Positions 1-7,802 of a stretch of 64,000 nucleotides of DNA are shown here, piece after piece; position 1 is the first letter of the stretch; every line of letters begins with the position of its first letter. The stretch spans positions 1 to 64,000 of the forward strand of contig DCFU01000030.1 of assembly GCA_002319795.1 (NCBI GenBank). Reading direction: 5' to 3'. This stretch comes from Megamonas sp. UBA1796. Lineage in GTDB: Bacteria; Bacillota; Negativicutes; Selenomonadales; Selenomonadaceae. The notes beneath the pieces were generated by a model, which was not told where the DNA came from, made no database searches, and saw nothing but the letters and a program-made list of their open reading frames with translations. Position numbers and translations under genes: made by a program.

Positions 1-362
1 GCTTCATTTTTATCCCTCTTTCTCTAATAGATTCATTGTAATCTATTAGACAGAGGTGTTACAACTTCACTATACCACTACATTTTGAGAGAACCACAAC
101 TTTTAGAAGACTACCTCCCGTGGAGTGAAAAATACAACAAAGCTGTAAATAAGCATAGCAGTCGTTCGATTGGTATTCATATTTTGAGTATACATCGATG
201 GCTGCTATTTTAATATACACTGTTTGGTTGTACGCTTACCGAAGAGCTGCGATATTTTGAAGTGGGAAAGAAGAAAAAACTATCTTATTTTTCATAAAGT
301 ATCCTATTAAAAAAAGCAAGGAGAAAATTAAGTATTCTGATTGTTTTTCTGCGCAAAAAATA

Positions 363-402
363 GCGGTATAATCAGCTTTCAAACTGAATATACCGCATTT
401 TT
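363..402. terminator. Hairpin, likely bidirectional terminator
   Basis: GCGGTATA (363-370) pairs with TATACCGC (389-396). The plus strand continues into ATTTTT and the minus strand into TATTTTTT, so the structure could stop transcription in either direction. Confidence 0.5.
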
Positions 403-406
403 ATGT

Positions 407-436
407 AAAAATCATGCTCTACACTGCATGATTTTT
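407..436 (-). terminator. Terminator of the tRNA-Ala gene
   Basis: AAAAATCATGC (407-417) and GCATGATTTTT (426-436) form an 11-bp stem around an 8-nt loop. Read on the minus strand the stem lies 12 nt beyond the tRNA 3' CCA and ends in a T run, which fits an intrinsic terminator for the tRNA transcript. Confidence 0.65.
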
Positions 437-447
437 GTGGCTACTGT

Positions 448-523
448 TGGTGGAGACGAAGAGGATTGAACTCTCGACCCCCAGATTGCGAACCTGGTGC
501 TCTCCCAGCTGAGCTACGTCCCC
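448..523 (-). tRNA. tRNA-Ala (anticodon CGC)
   Basis: The minus strand folds into a complete cloverleaf. The acceptor stem GGGGACG (523-517) pairs with CGTCTCC (458-452) and contains the G3:U70 wobble pair that is the alanine identity element. The anticodon stem CCAGG/TCTGG encloses loop TTCGCAA with anticodon CGC, which reads GCG. The T-arm loop contains TTCAATC. The 3' CCA is encoded (450-448) after discriminator A. A good promoter lies upstream and a hairpin terminator downstream, so it appears to be a single-gene transcript. Confidence 0.95.
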
Positions 524-549
524 AACATAAATCATTCACAACAAGAGAT

Positions 550-578
550 ATTATAACGCGTTTTTGAAATGTTTTCAA
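550..578 (-). promoter_or_regulatory. Sigma-70-type promoter of the tRNA-Ala gene
   Basis: On the minus strand, TTGAAA (578-573) and TATAAT (555-550) are separated by exactly 17 nt. The -10 box is a perfect match. The expected start of transcription near 543 is about 20 nt upstream of the mature tRNA 5' end at 523. Confidence 0.7.
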
Positions 579-616
579 GAGGTATAAAAATATATTTTGC
601 TCAAAGAGTATACTGT

Positions 617-653
617 TGCATTATATTGTTGCTATATGCAACAATATAATGCA
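617..653. promoter_or_regulatory. 16-bp perfect inverted repeat, putative activator site (UAS)
   Basis: TGCATTATATTGTTGC (617-632) is an exact inverted copy of GCAACAATATAATGCA (638-653), separated by TATAT. The inner part reads GTTGC-N5-GCAAC. It lies about 65-100 bp upstream of a -24/-12 promoter, the usual place for the enhancer site of a sigma-54 activator. The PrpR-type regulator encoded at 9111-11036 is the obvious candidate to bind it; that link is inferred. Confidence 0.65.
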
Positions 654-716
654 TATAGCACATCTACACGCTGCAGCATTATGACAAAACATAGGTTTTG
701 TGCGATTTTTCCGAGT

Positions 717-733
717 TGGCACACGAATTGCAT
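717..733 (+). promoter_or_regulatory. Sigma-54 (-24/-12) promoter
   Basis: TGGCAC (717-722), five bases, then TTGCAT (728-733) matches the sigma-54 consensus TGGCAC-N5-TTGCW exactly, with GG and GC separated by 10 bp. Transcription should begin near 743-746, about 30 nt before the ATG at 774. The site drives the catabolic operon beginning with the DUF1537-PdxA2 gene and should need an activator such as the PrpR-type protein encoded at the far end of the island. Confidence 0.85.
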
Positions 734-773
734 ATATAACAAAGTGGAAGTCTGGTTAAGAGAAGGTGAGGAC

Positions 774-3089
774 ATGGCGAGACTGGCAGTGATTGCGGAT
801 GATTTGACAGGTGCCAATGATACCGCAGTTCAGTTTGCCAAGCGGGGTATCAGTACCTGCGTGCAAATAGATTTTGACCGTAAACAGCTTGCAGAACAGG
901 ATACAGATGTTATTGTACTGAATACGGACAGTCGTGATATGGAAAAAAAAGAAGCTTATGAAACTGTAAAAAAAGCAGCTTCAAGCCTGAAGACACAGAA
1001 GATAGAGCATATTTATAAAAAGGTCGATTCAACCTTGCGGGGGAATTTTGGCGTTGAGATTGCTGCGGTCGATGATGTGTTTCATCCAGCGATTATAGTA
1101 ATAGCTCCGGCGTTCCCCAAAAATCATCGTATAACGATAGGTGGATACCATTTTCTGGATGGGTTGCCGATTGAAATGACAGAGATTGCCAACGCACCCA
1201 AAACGCCGGTACATGATTCATCTATCGCACGACTTATTGAAATACAGACAGGAAAAAGTACAGGTCTTATTTCGTTGGTCATATTGAAGCAGGGGCTGCA
1301 AAAGGTCAGGGAAGAAATTAGCAGACTCCTGGCAAAAGGAGAACGATGGATCGTTTTTGATATTGTACAGGAAGAACATTTTAATCTGCTGTTGCAGGCT
1401 GTAGAAGAATATCAAGATGTGTTGTGGGTTGGTTCAGCGGGTTTGGCCAATTATCTTCCCGAGATTTACGAGTGGTCACCTCACCGTTGTATCAGGGAGG
1501 ATCCGGCGACAAGTGGGCCAGTGCTTGTCGTAGCAGGCAGCGTGAGCCATACGACGCAGGCGCAGGCGACAGAACTTATGCAACAGCCGCGAGTAGTGCT
1601 GGTAAAGATCGATATGGAAGCCTTTTTTGATAATGCGCCAGAGGAACTGGAACGCTGTAGGCGGGATATAACAAAAGGTTTTGCCGCAAAATGTGATGTT
1701 CTGTTTGTGAGCAGTATGGAGGACGCCGATGTAGAAAAAGCCATGCAAGCTGGAAAAAGGCATAGCCTTTCCGGCAGCGAGGTCAGCGAGGGCGCAGCTT
1801 GCTTCATGGCGGACGTTATAAGTGCTTTGGACATGCGCAGCCTGGCAGGGATGGTGCTTACAGGTGGGGATATTGCGGTACATGTACTTCGGAACCTTGC
1901 GGCAGAAAATATAGAGATTCTATCGGAAGTGGCAGCTGGAATTCCTCTGGGGAAACTGTGTGGTGGCTGCTGCGATGGCATGAAAGTTGTGACCAAGGCG
2001 GGTGCTTTCGGTGCTAAGGACTGTTTTGTACAGGCACTCAGAGTAATCCGCAGAGTAAACCAAAGGAGATGCAACAGAATGAAAAAACCAGTTTTGGGCA
2101 TAACAATGGGCGATGCGGCTGGCATAGGTGCAGAAATTATTGTAAAAGCGCTCGAGGACGCACATATATATGAAATTTCACGGCCGGTGGTTTTTGGCGA
2201 TAAAAAAATATTGGAGCGTGCCGCAAAATTAGTCGACAGCAAGCTGACAATACGGGCGGTCGCGCAACCGGCCGCAGGCGGCAGTGATTTTGGCATCATT
2301 GATGTGGTAGACCTTGACAATCTGCCTGTAGATCTTCCGTTTGGCAGGCTGGATGCGAGAGCAGGTAAGGCGGCCTATGAATATATTAAGGCAGCTGTGG
2401 AATATGCGATGAAGCAGGAAGTGCACGCAATCGTTACAGCACCACTGAATAAGGAAGCACTGCATATGGGTGGCTGTCCATATCCGGGACATACGGAAAT
2501 ATTAGGAGCGCTCACGGGGCAGAAGGACTATTCGATGATGCTTGTAAGCGGTCCTTTAAAGGTTATACATGTTACGACGCACGTATCCATGCGTGAAGCA
2601 TGTGATCTTATCAAAAAGGAACGTGTAGAGACTGTCATTCGGCTGGCGGATGATACCTTGAAACTTATGGGGATTGGAAAACCCCGCATTGCCGTAGCAG
2701 GCTTCAACTGTCATAGTGGTGAACATGGACTTTTTGGCGGCGAAGATGATGCGGAGATACTGCCGGCAGTTGAGGCGGCAAAGGCGCTTGGCATCGATGC
2801 AGATGGACCAATTCCGCCGGATACGGTATTTCATCGTGCGGCCAATCTTAAAGAGTTTGATATTGTTGTCTGCATGTATCATGATCAGGGACATATTCCT
2901 ATCAAGGTGTTAGGTTTTGCGACAGGTGTCAACGTTACGGTAGGCTTGCCCTGCATCCGTACATCGGTCGACCATGGCACAGCCTTTGCTGTTGCGGGTA
3001 AAGGAACAGCAGACAGCCGGAGCATGACAGAAGCACTGCTTCTGGGTGCACAGATGGCTAAGGTGAAGTTTATTAAAGAATTAGCTTAA
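774..3089 (+). CDS. Fused DUF1537 acid-sugar kinase / PdxA2-type 4-phospho-threonate dehydrogenase
   Basis: A 771-residue open frame. Residues 1-435 are a DUF1537 four-carbon acid-sugar kinase (DtnK/OtnK type), with N-terminal AVIADDLTGANDTAVQF and a C-terminal nucleotide-binding part (LTGGDIAVHVL). Residues 436-771 are a full-length PdxA-family dehydrogenase with metal-ligand regions GHTEIL, THVSMREA and YHDQGH, then DHGTAFAVAGKG. In D-threonate or D-erythronate catabolism the kinase makes the 4-phosphate and PdxA2 oxidises and decarboxylates it to dihydroxyacetone phosphate; this is family knowledge. ATG 774 is chosen because GAGAAGGTGAGG precedes it and the sigma-54 promoter lies inside the longer frame beginning at 597. 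An internal ribosome site before ATG 2079 means the PdxA2 half may also be made alone. The exact substrate is not proven. Confidence 0.88.
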   Translation: MARLAVIADDLTGANDTAVQFAKRGISTCVQIDFDRKQLAEQDTDVIVLNTDSRDMEKKEAYETVKKAASSLKTQKIEHIYKKVDSTLRGNFGVEIAAVDDVFHPAIIVIAPAFPKNHRITIGGYHFLDGLPIEMTEIANAPKTPVHDSSIARLIEIQTGKSTGLISLVILKQGLQKVREEISRLLAKGERWIVFDIVQEEHFNLLLQAVEEYQDVLWVGSAGLANYLPEIYEWSPHRCIREDPATSGPVLVVAGSVSHTTQAQATELMQQPRVVLVKIDMEAFFDNAPEELERCRRDITKGFAAKCDVLFVSSMEDADVEKAMQAGKRHSLSGSEVSEGAACFMADVISALDMRSLAGMVLTGGDIAVHVLRNLAAENIEILSEVAAGIPLGKLCGGCCDGMKVVTKAGAFGAKDCFVQALRVIRRVNQRRCNRMKKPVLGITMGDAAGIGAEIIVKALEDAHIYEISRPVVFGDKKILERAAKLVDSKLTIRAVAQPAAGGSDFGIIDVVDLDNLPVDLPFGRLDARAGKAAYEYIKAAVEYAMKQEVHAIVTAPLNKEALHMGGCPYPGHTEILGALTGQKDYSMMLVSGPLKVIHVTTHVSMREACDLIKKERVETVIRLADDTLKLMGIGKPRIAVAGFNCHSGEHGLFGGEDDAEILPAVEAAKALGIDADGPIPPDTVFHRAANLKEFDIVVCMYHDQGHIPIKVLGFATGVNVTVGLPCIRTSVDHGTAFAVAGKGTADSRSMTEALLLGAQMAKVKFIKELA
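2062..2081 (+). promoter_or_regulatory. Internal ribosome binding site and start codon for the PdxA2 half
   Basis: AAAGGAG (2063-2069, within CAAAGGAGAT) lies about 9 nt before an in-frame ATG at 2079. That ATG begins MKKPVLGITMGDAAGIG, a typical native PdxA N-terminus. The upstream kinase therefore appears to have lost its stop codon while the downstream initiation signal remained, allowing both a fused and a separate product. Confidence 0.6.
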
Positions 3090-3146
3090 AGGCCAATAGG
3101 TTTAATAATATTTATTGGTTACTATATAGAAAAGGAGAGATTTTAT

Positions 3147-4025
3147 ATGTTTAAACCAAAAGGAGTTATTACACCGGTACTTACAGCACTGACGGAGGAT
3201 GAAAAATTTAATCCGCAGGCCTATACGGAATTCATTGACCATCTTATTGAAGCTGGTGTGAAGGGGATATTCCCTTTGGGAACGAATGGAGAGTTTTATG
3301 CGTTCTCGCAGGAGGAAAAAATCGAAATCATCCGGACGGCTGTGAAAGCAGTCGATGGACGGGTGCCGGTATATGCGGGGACTGGCTGTGTCACAACCAA
3401 GGAAACCATAGAACTGTCCCTGGCAGTCAAGGCTATGGGAGGCGTGGACTGTTTGTCGGTTATATCCCCTTATTTTGTAGCTGTGTCACAGGACGATATC
3501 TATCGCCATTACAGTGCGGTGGCCAAGGCCGTGAATATGCCGATTTTGTTGTATAATATTCCGGGACGTACAGGCAATAACATTGACTGGAAGACGGTTA
3601 AAAAACTTGCCTCTTTTGAAAATATTGTTGGAATCAAGGACAGCAGCGGTAATTTCGATAATACTTTGAAATACATTGAAAATACAGACACAAGCATAAA
3701 TGTGCTTATGGGCAGTGATTCGTTGATTCTCTGGGCGCTTATGGCAGGTGCGACCGGTGCTATAGCCGGCTGCTCGAATGTATTCCCGGAGCTTATGTCT
3801 AGTATCTATGATCTTTGGGAGCAGGGAAAAATAAAGGAAGCAAATGAAGCGCAAAAGAAGATTCGTCCGTTCCGCAATGTTATGCAGACGGGTAATCCAA
3901 ACTCTGTGGTTAAACGCGCGGCACAGCTCAAGGGCTGGAATGTTGGTCCGGCGCGTGAGCCGTCCAATTGCGTAAATCCGGCAATTGATGCAGCTCTTCT
4001 AGAAGTGTTTAAACTTTACGAATAA
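3147..4025 (+). CDS. DapA/NanA-family class I aldolase or synthase
   Basis: A 292-residue TIM-barrel lyase of the dihydrodipicolinate synthase / N-acetylneuraminate lyase superfamily. It has the substrate-carboxylate loop as GTNGE (DapA usually has GTTGE), the catalytic tyrosine in YNIPGRTG near residue 135 and the Schiff-base lysine in GIKDSSGN near residue 163. Family members use pyruvate or split 2-keto-3-deoxy acids to pyruvate and an aldehyde. In a sugar-acid operon a catabolic aldolase is likelier than lysine biosynthesis. AGGAGAG precedes the ATG. It lies 57 nt after the kinase-dehydrogenase gene and 17 nt before the hydroxyacid dehydrogenase, so it is probably cotranscribed. Confidence 0.85.
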   Translation: MFKPKGVITPVLTALTEDEKFNPQAYTEFIDHLIEAGVKGIFPLGTNGEFYAFSQEEKIEIIRTAVKAVDGRVPVYAGTGCVTTKETIELSLAVKAMGGVDCLSVISPYFVAVSQDDIYRHYSAVAKAVNMPILLYNIPGRTGNNIDWKTVKKLASFENIVGIKDSSGNFDNTLKYIENTDTSINVLMGSDSLILWALMAGATGAIAGCSNVFPELMSSIYDLWEQGKIKEANEAQKKIRPFRNVMQTGNPNSVVKRAAQLKGWNVGPAREPSNCVNPAIDAALLEVFKLYE

Positions 4026-4042
4026 TTTGGAGGAAATGAATT

Positions 4043-5026
4043 ATGGGAAAAATTGTTATATCTCATCGATTACATGACGATGGGATGGTTGTTTTGGAAA
4101 AAGCAGGTCTACAGGTGGCTATTACGAATAGTGGAGAGCCCGAGGATATGTTGCCGGAATTAAAGGATGCAGATGGCGTTATTATCCGTATCGGGCATAT
4201 TGATAAAGCAACCATGGAGCAATGCCCAAAGCTGAAAGTGATTGCTCGGCCGGGGATTGGAGTAGACAATGTTGATGTGCAGGGCGCAACCGAATTGGGC
4301 ATACCGGTAGTTATAGCGCCTGGAGCTAATACGCGTTCGGTAGCAGAACAATCAATGGCTATGATGTTTGCTTGCGCAAAAGATATGCTCCATAGTGACT
4401 GTGAAATGCGCAAGGGGAATTTTGGTGTTCGTAGTTCTTATAAGGCATATGAACTGTTTGGAAAGACATTAGGACTGGTTGGATATGGACATATTGGCAA
4501 TGTATTTGCAAAAATGGCAACGGGTATAGGAATGAAGGTTTTGGTTTATGATCCATTTATTAAGCCGGAGGCTGTGGAAGCCCAAGGATATGGATATCGT
4601 CAGGATGTTCATGATATCCTAAAGGAAGCGGATGTGGTATCTATACATACTCCACTCACCACTAAAACTAAAAATATGATTGGCGAGCAAGAACTAAGGA
4701 TGATGAAGCCAACCGGGATTATCATTAATTGCGCTCGTGGCGGTATTGTGGATGAAATTGCATTAGATAAGGCTTTGACGGAACATTGGATTCACAGTGC
4801 TGGGACGGATGTTGTTGTTCATGAGCCGATAGATCCAAATGATCCTTTGTTTAAACACAACAATATTATTGTTACGCCACATATGGCGGGTCAGACAAGA
4901 GAAGCTGCATCTAGGGTCGCAACAATGGCTGCCGAAGGTGCTGTAGCCATTGTTAATGGACAGAAATGGGATAAGGTATGCAATCCTCAGGCCTATGAAC
5001 ACGCGCGTTGGCAGAAAAAATCGTAG
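4043..5026 (+). CDS. D-isomer-specific 2-hydroxyacid dehydrogenase (SerA-like)
   Basis: A 327-residue NAD-dependent dehydrogenase of the D-2-hydroxyacid family. The N-terminal catalytic half is followed by a Rossmann domain with GLVGYGHIG near residues 147-155, then the substrate-arginine region NCARGGIVDE and a C-terminal HMAGQT segment carrying the expected catalytic histidine. There is no C-terminal ACT domain, so this is not the long regulated type of phosphoglycerate dehydrogenase. GGAGGAAATG precedes the start. It probably interconverts a 2-keto acid and a D-hydroxyacid in the same pathway as the neighbouring aldolase. A role in serine synthesis is possible but less likely from context. 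Confidence 0.82.
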   Translation: MGKIVISHRLHDDGMVVLEKAGLQVAITNSGEPEDMLPELKDADGVIIRIGHIDKATMEQCPKLKVIARPGIGVDNVDVQGATELGIPVVIAPGANTRSVAEQSMAMMFACAKDMLHSDCEMRKGNFGVRSSYKAYELFGKTLGLVGYGHIGNVFAKMATGIGMKVLVYDPFIKPEAVEAQGYGYRQDVHDILKEADVVSIHTPLTTKTKNMIGEQELRMMKPTGIIINCARGGIVDEIALDKALTEHWIHSAGTDVVVHEPIDPNDPLFKHNNIIVTPHMAGQTREAASRVATMAAEGAVAIVNGQKWDKVCNPQAYEHARWQKKS

Positions 5027-5065
5027 GATGTTTTGCTTGGAACGGCCTTTTTAAGAATCAATATC

Positions 5066-5156
5066 TTTCATGCTTAAATAAAAAGCATGAAATGATTGCC
5101 GCTGTTTGAGAATGCCCATTCCCTCTGCCAGCAATGATTCATACTATAAATAGTAT
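5066..5156. promoter_or_regulatory. Two inverted repeats in the gap before the MFS transporter gene
   Basis: TTTCATGCTT (5066-5075) pairs with AAGCATGAAA (5083-5092), and ATACTAT (5141-5147) pairs with ATAGTAT (5150-5156). They sit in the 226-bp gap where base composition changes from mixed to AT-rich. Either could be an operator, or a weak terminator in the case of the first. No sigma-54 consensus is visible here. Confidence 0.35.
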
Positions 5157-5252
5157 AGCGTAATAAGACGGTCATATCAAATAGAAAAAATCATGTTTAA
5201 TACTGTTGTTGTTTTCATACGTTATTTTTTTATAAGGAGAAGGTGTATTAAA

Positions 5253-6560
5253 ATGGAAGAAATGAAAAAAACAAATGCACGATGGACCATATTCATCATG
5301 TTGGCAATAATTTGTACTATTAACTATATTGATAGAGCGGTTATATCAGTTTGTATGCCGCAAATTCAAGCAGAATTACAATTTTCGCCGGAAATCGTCG
5401 GGGCTATACTCAGTGCTTTTTTCTGGGGATATGCATTGATGCAGATTCCTTGCGGTTGGCTTTGTGACAGATTTAAACCTGGTAAAATTTTGTTGATTGG
5501 TGGATTATGCTGGGGAGCCTTCCAGATTTTAACAGGTATTGTCAGCAGCAGTAAAATGTTTATGTTTATTAGAGCTTTACTAGGTGTTTCTGAAGCTCCT
5601 ATTTATCCGGCTGGGGCTAAATTACAATCAATCTGGCTTCCGGTTACAGAACGTTCTCGTGGCAGCGCACTTGTAGACGTCGGTTCTTCTTTAGGAAATG
5701 CATTTGGTGCACCACTTGTAGCTTTATTCGTATTATGGCTTGACGGTTGGCGTGCAGCTCTTATCGCTATCGGCATTTTAACCGCCATTACCGTTCTTCT
5801 TTGTGGTAGAAAATTGATGACCACACCTGATACGAATAAAAATCTTAATGAGGCTGAACGTAAATATATTAATAATGCTTTAGAAGAAGAATGGAAAGCT
5901 AATCAAGCAGATAGTCAAATAAAAAAGATTAAGGTGGGATTGAAACAATATTTCGCCAATAAAAGTTTCTGGGGAATGTGTTTTGGGTTCACTTGTGGTA
6001 ATTGTATTGCATACGGGTTAATGACTTGGGGGCCAATGTATTTGGCAACTGTACATCATTTAGATATTAAAGGCTTAGGCGGAGCACTATTTATTATTTA
6101 TGGTGTAAGTGTATTAGGTGGATTATTAGGTGGAACCATTACAGATATGCTGAAACGCAAGTTTGGTAAAGAAAAGTACAATAAAATCATGCATGCAAAT
6201 CTGTTATTGATTGGTGTAGCCACTGCAGTAGCAATGTTTTTATTGAGCCAGGCAAGTTCTATATATATGGCTATTGCTTGCATTACTGTAGCACTGTTCT
6301 TTCAAAAATGGTCCGGGTGCTTGTACTGGACGGTACCGGCAGCTTTGGCACAGCGTGAAAATATTGGTACAGTAGGCGGATGTATGAACTGTGTTGGTAA
6401 TATCGGCGGTGCAATCATTCCGTTGGTAATTGGTGCAATCGTAGGTTCGACAGGTTCTTATTTTTTGGCAATATTATTGTTTGCATGTTTTGGTTTAGGA
6501 ATAGGTTTATTTTCCTTATTGATTAACTTTAATAAAAAAGTTGGAGAACAATCTAATTGA
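5253..6560 (+). CDS. MFS transporter, anion:cation symporter (ACS) type
   Basis: A 435-residue polytopic membrane protein with about 12 hydrophobic segments. It shows NYIDRAVISVCMPQI in the first helix and WLCDRFKPGK in the loop after helix 2, both typical of the ACS branch of the major facilitator superfamily, which imports sugar acids such as hexuronates, glucarate or phthalate. ATG 5253 has TAAGGAGAAGG upstream and is preferred to the in-frame codon at 5193. It is more AT-rich than the flanking dehydrogenase genes, as is the next gene, suggesting the pair arrived together. It is the likely uptake system for the island's substrate. Confidence 0.85.
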   Translation: MEEMKKTNARWTIFIMLAIICTINYIDRAVISVCMPQIQAELQFSPEIVGAILSAFFWGYALMQIPCGWLCDRFKPGKILLIGGLCWGAFQILTGIVSSSKMFMFIRALLGVSEAPIYPAGAKLQSIWLPVTERSRGSALVDVGSSLGNAFGAPLVALFVLWLDGWRAALIAIGILTAITVLLCGRKLMTTPDTNKNLNEAERKYINNALEEEWKANQADSQIKKIKVGLKQYFANKSFWGMCFGFTCGNCIAYGLMTWGPMYLATVHHLDIKGLGGALFIIYGVSVLGGLLGGTITDMLKRKFGKEKYNKIMHANLLLIGVATAVAMFLLSQASSIYMAIACITVALFFQKWSGCLYWTVPAALAQRENIGTVGGCMNCVGNIGGAIIPLVIGAIVGSTGSYFLAILLFACFGLGIGLFSLLINFNKKVGEQSN

Positions 6561-6590
6561 TGGTATTTATTGGAGAAAGAAGGCATTAAA

Positions 6591-7742
6591 ATGAGCAAAA
6601 AAATAGATATATTAATTAAAAATGCAAATGTAATTAATGCTGAAAAAGGTACTATTGAAAAAGGGGATGTAGCGATTTCCAATGGAAAATTTGTAGAATA
6701 TAATTTTAATGAATCGTATATCGTCGAGGATTTATTAGACGCAAAAGGCTATTATGTAAGTCCGGGCTGGATTGATTCGCATACACATATTTTTAAAGAT
6801 GTTACGGAGCCTGGAATGGCAGCAGACCTAGGCTTAATTCCAATGGGAATCACATCGACGATTGATGGTGGTAGTGCGGGTATTGGTACATGGCCAATTT
6901 TTAAGAGACATATCGTTGATGCTGGTTATTTAAATATTTTCTATTCTATTAATGTTTCTCCAGCAGGCCAAATTACGGAGCGTTATCCTGAAAATGTAGA
7001 TCCACAAAATTATGATGTTGATAAATTAAGAGATATTTTGGAAACAGATTCAGAACATGCAAGAGGACTAAAATTACGTTACGGAGCTGAAGTTGTTGCA
7101 CCTTTTGGGAATGATGTTTTAGATAAAACAATAGAATTGGCGGATAAGTTAGACTGTACGATTACATTACATGTTACAAATCCACCTTGTTCAATGGAAG
7201 AGATCGTTTCAAAAATGAGACCAGGGGATATTATCTGTCATATTTATCAAGGAAAACGCAGCACTATTATTGATGAAAATGGCAAAGTAAAAGATGCAGT
7301 ATTTGAAGCGAGAAAACGTGGCGTATATTTTGATTCTGCTGATGCCCGGATAAATCATTGTTATAAAGTTATTAAACCTTCAGTGGCACAGGGGTTTAAG
7401 CCGGATATTATTTCTACTGATTTAACACAAAATGGTATATTTAGTAATATGTGTTGGGGGTTGCCGGTGGTGCTTTCAAAATGGCTGAATTTAGGATTAT
7501 CGTTGGAAGAAGTCATTGCGGATTGCACATCTCATCCAGCTAAAATTCATCATTTGCCCAATGGGATTGGAACACTTGATAATGGTGCTGCCGCTAATGC
7601 TACGATTTTTAGTTTAGAAGATAGAACCTTTCATTTAAAAAATAGAATGGGAGAAGAGTTTGATGGACAAAAATTAATTATTCCTCAAGTCACCATCATC
7701 AATGGTAAGGTCAGATATAAAAGTTTATCTTTTCCACTTTAA
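6591..7742 (+). CDS. Metal-dependent amidohydrolase (dihydroorotase-like amidohydrolase/deacetylase family)
   Basis: A 383-residue amidohydrolase-superfamily enzyme. It has DSHTHIF as the first metal-binding HxH, LKLRYGAEVV with a lysine placed like the carbamylated bridging lysine, further ligands in TLHVTNPP and CHIYQGK, and STDLTQNG near the catalytic aspartate. It resembles the amidohydrolase/deacetylase group often found near sugar-acid genes. Activity could be amide hydrolysis, deacetylation or lactone opening; the sequence does not decide. The ATG at 6591 follows GGAGAAAGAAGG and lies 30 nt after the transporter gene. AT-rich base use is shared with that transporter. Confidence 0.8.
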   Translation: MSKKIDILIKNANVINAEKGTIEKGDVAISNGKFVEYNFNESYIVEDLLDAKGYYVSPGWIDSHTHIFKDVTEPGMAADLGLIPMGITSTIDGGSAGIGTWPIFKRHIVDAGYLNIFYSINVSPAGQITERYPENVDPQNYDVDKLRDILETDSEHARGLKLRYGAEVVAPFGNDVLDKTIELADKLDCTITLHVTNPPCSMEEIVSKMRPGDIICHIYQGKRSTIIDENGKVKDAVFEARKRGVYFDSADARINHCYKVIKPSVAQGFKPDIISTDLTQNGIFSNMCWGLPVVLSKWLNLGLSLEEVIADCTSHPAKIHHLPNGIGTLDNGAAANATIFSLEDRTFHLKNRMGEEFDGQKLIIPQVTIINGKVRYKSLSFPL

Positions 7743-7802
7743 TGGTTAGAAGATAAAAGATGAATTTTTTATTTATGAAGAAATAAATTGGGGGACTTAG
7801 CA

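Larger units (their letters stand above)
1..447. other. Intergenic region with no confident gene
   Basis: No convincing protein gene is visible. A 46-codon open stretch at 73-213 on the plus strand contains a run reading EDYLPWSEKYNKAV and may be a decayed coding remnant, possibly of a transposase. I could not assign it to a family and it has no start codon or ribosome site. The right part, 363-436, holds two hairpins that are listed separately. Confidence 0.4.

Noticed and set aside
597..773. N-terminal extension of 59 residues on the DUF1537-PdxA2 protein
   Set aside because: It contains the palindrome and the sigma-54 promoter, has no family similarity, and the transcript predicted from that promoter starts downstream of it; the ATG at 774 has a proper ribosome site.
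1481..2320. Long minus-strand open frame of 279 codons opposite the kinase/PdxA2 gene
   Set aside because: It is antisense to a well-supported gene, has a low-complexity Ser/Ala-rich translation and no ribosome site.
3147..4025. Assignment of the DapA-family gene to lysine biosynthesis
   Set aside because: No other lysine gene is nearby, the loop reads GTNGE rather than GTTGE, and the gene lies in a sigma-54-controlled catabolic operon.
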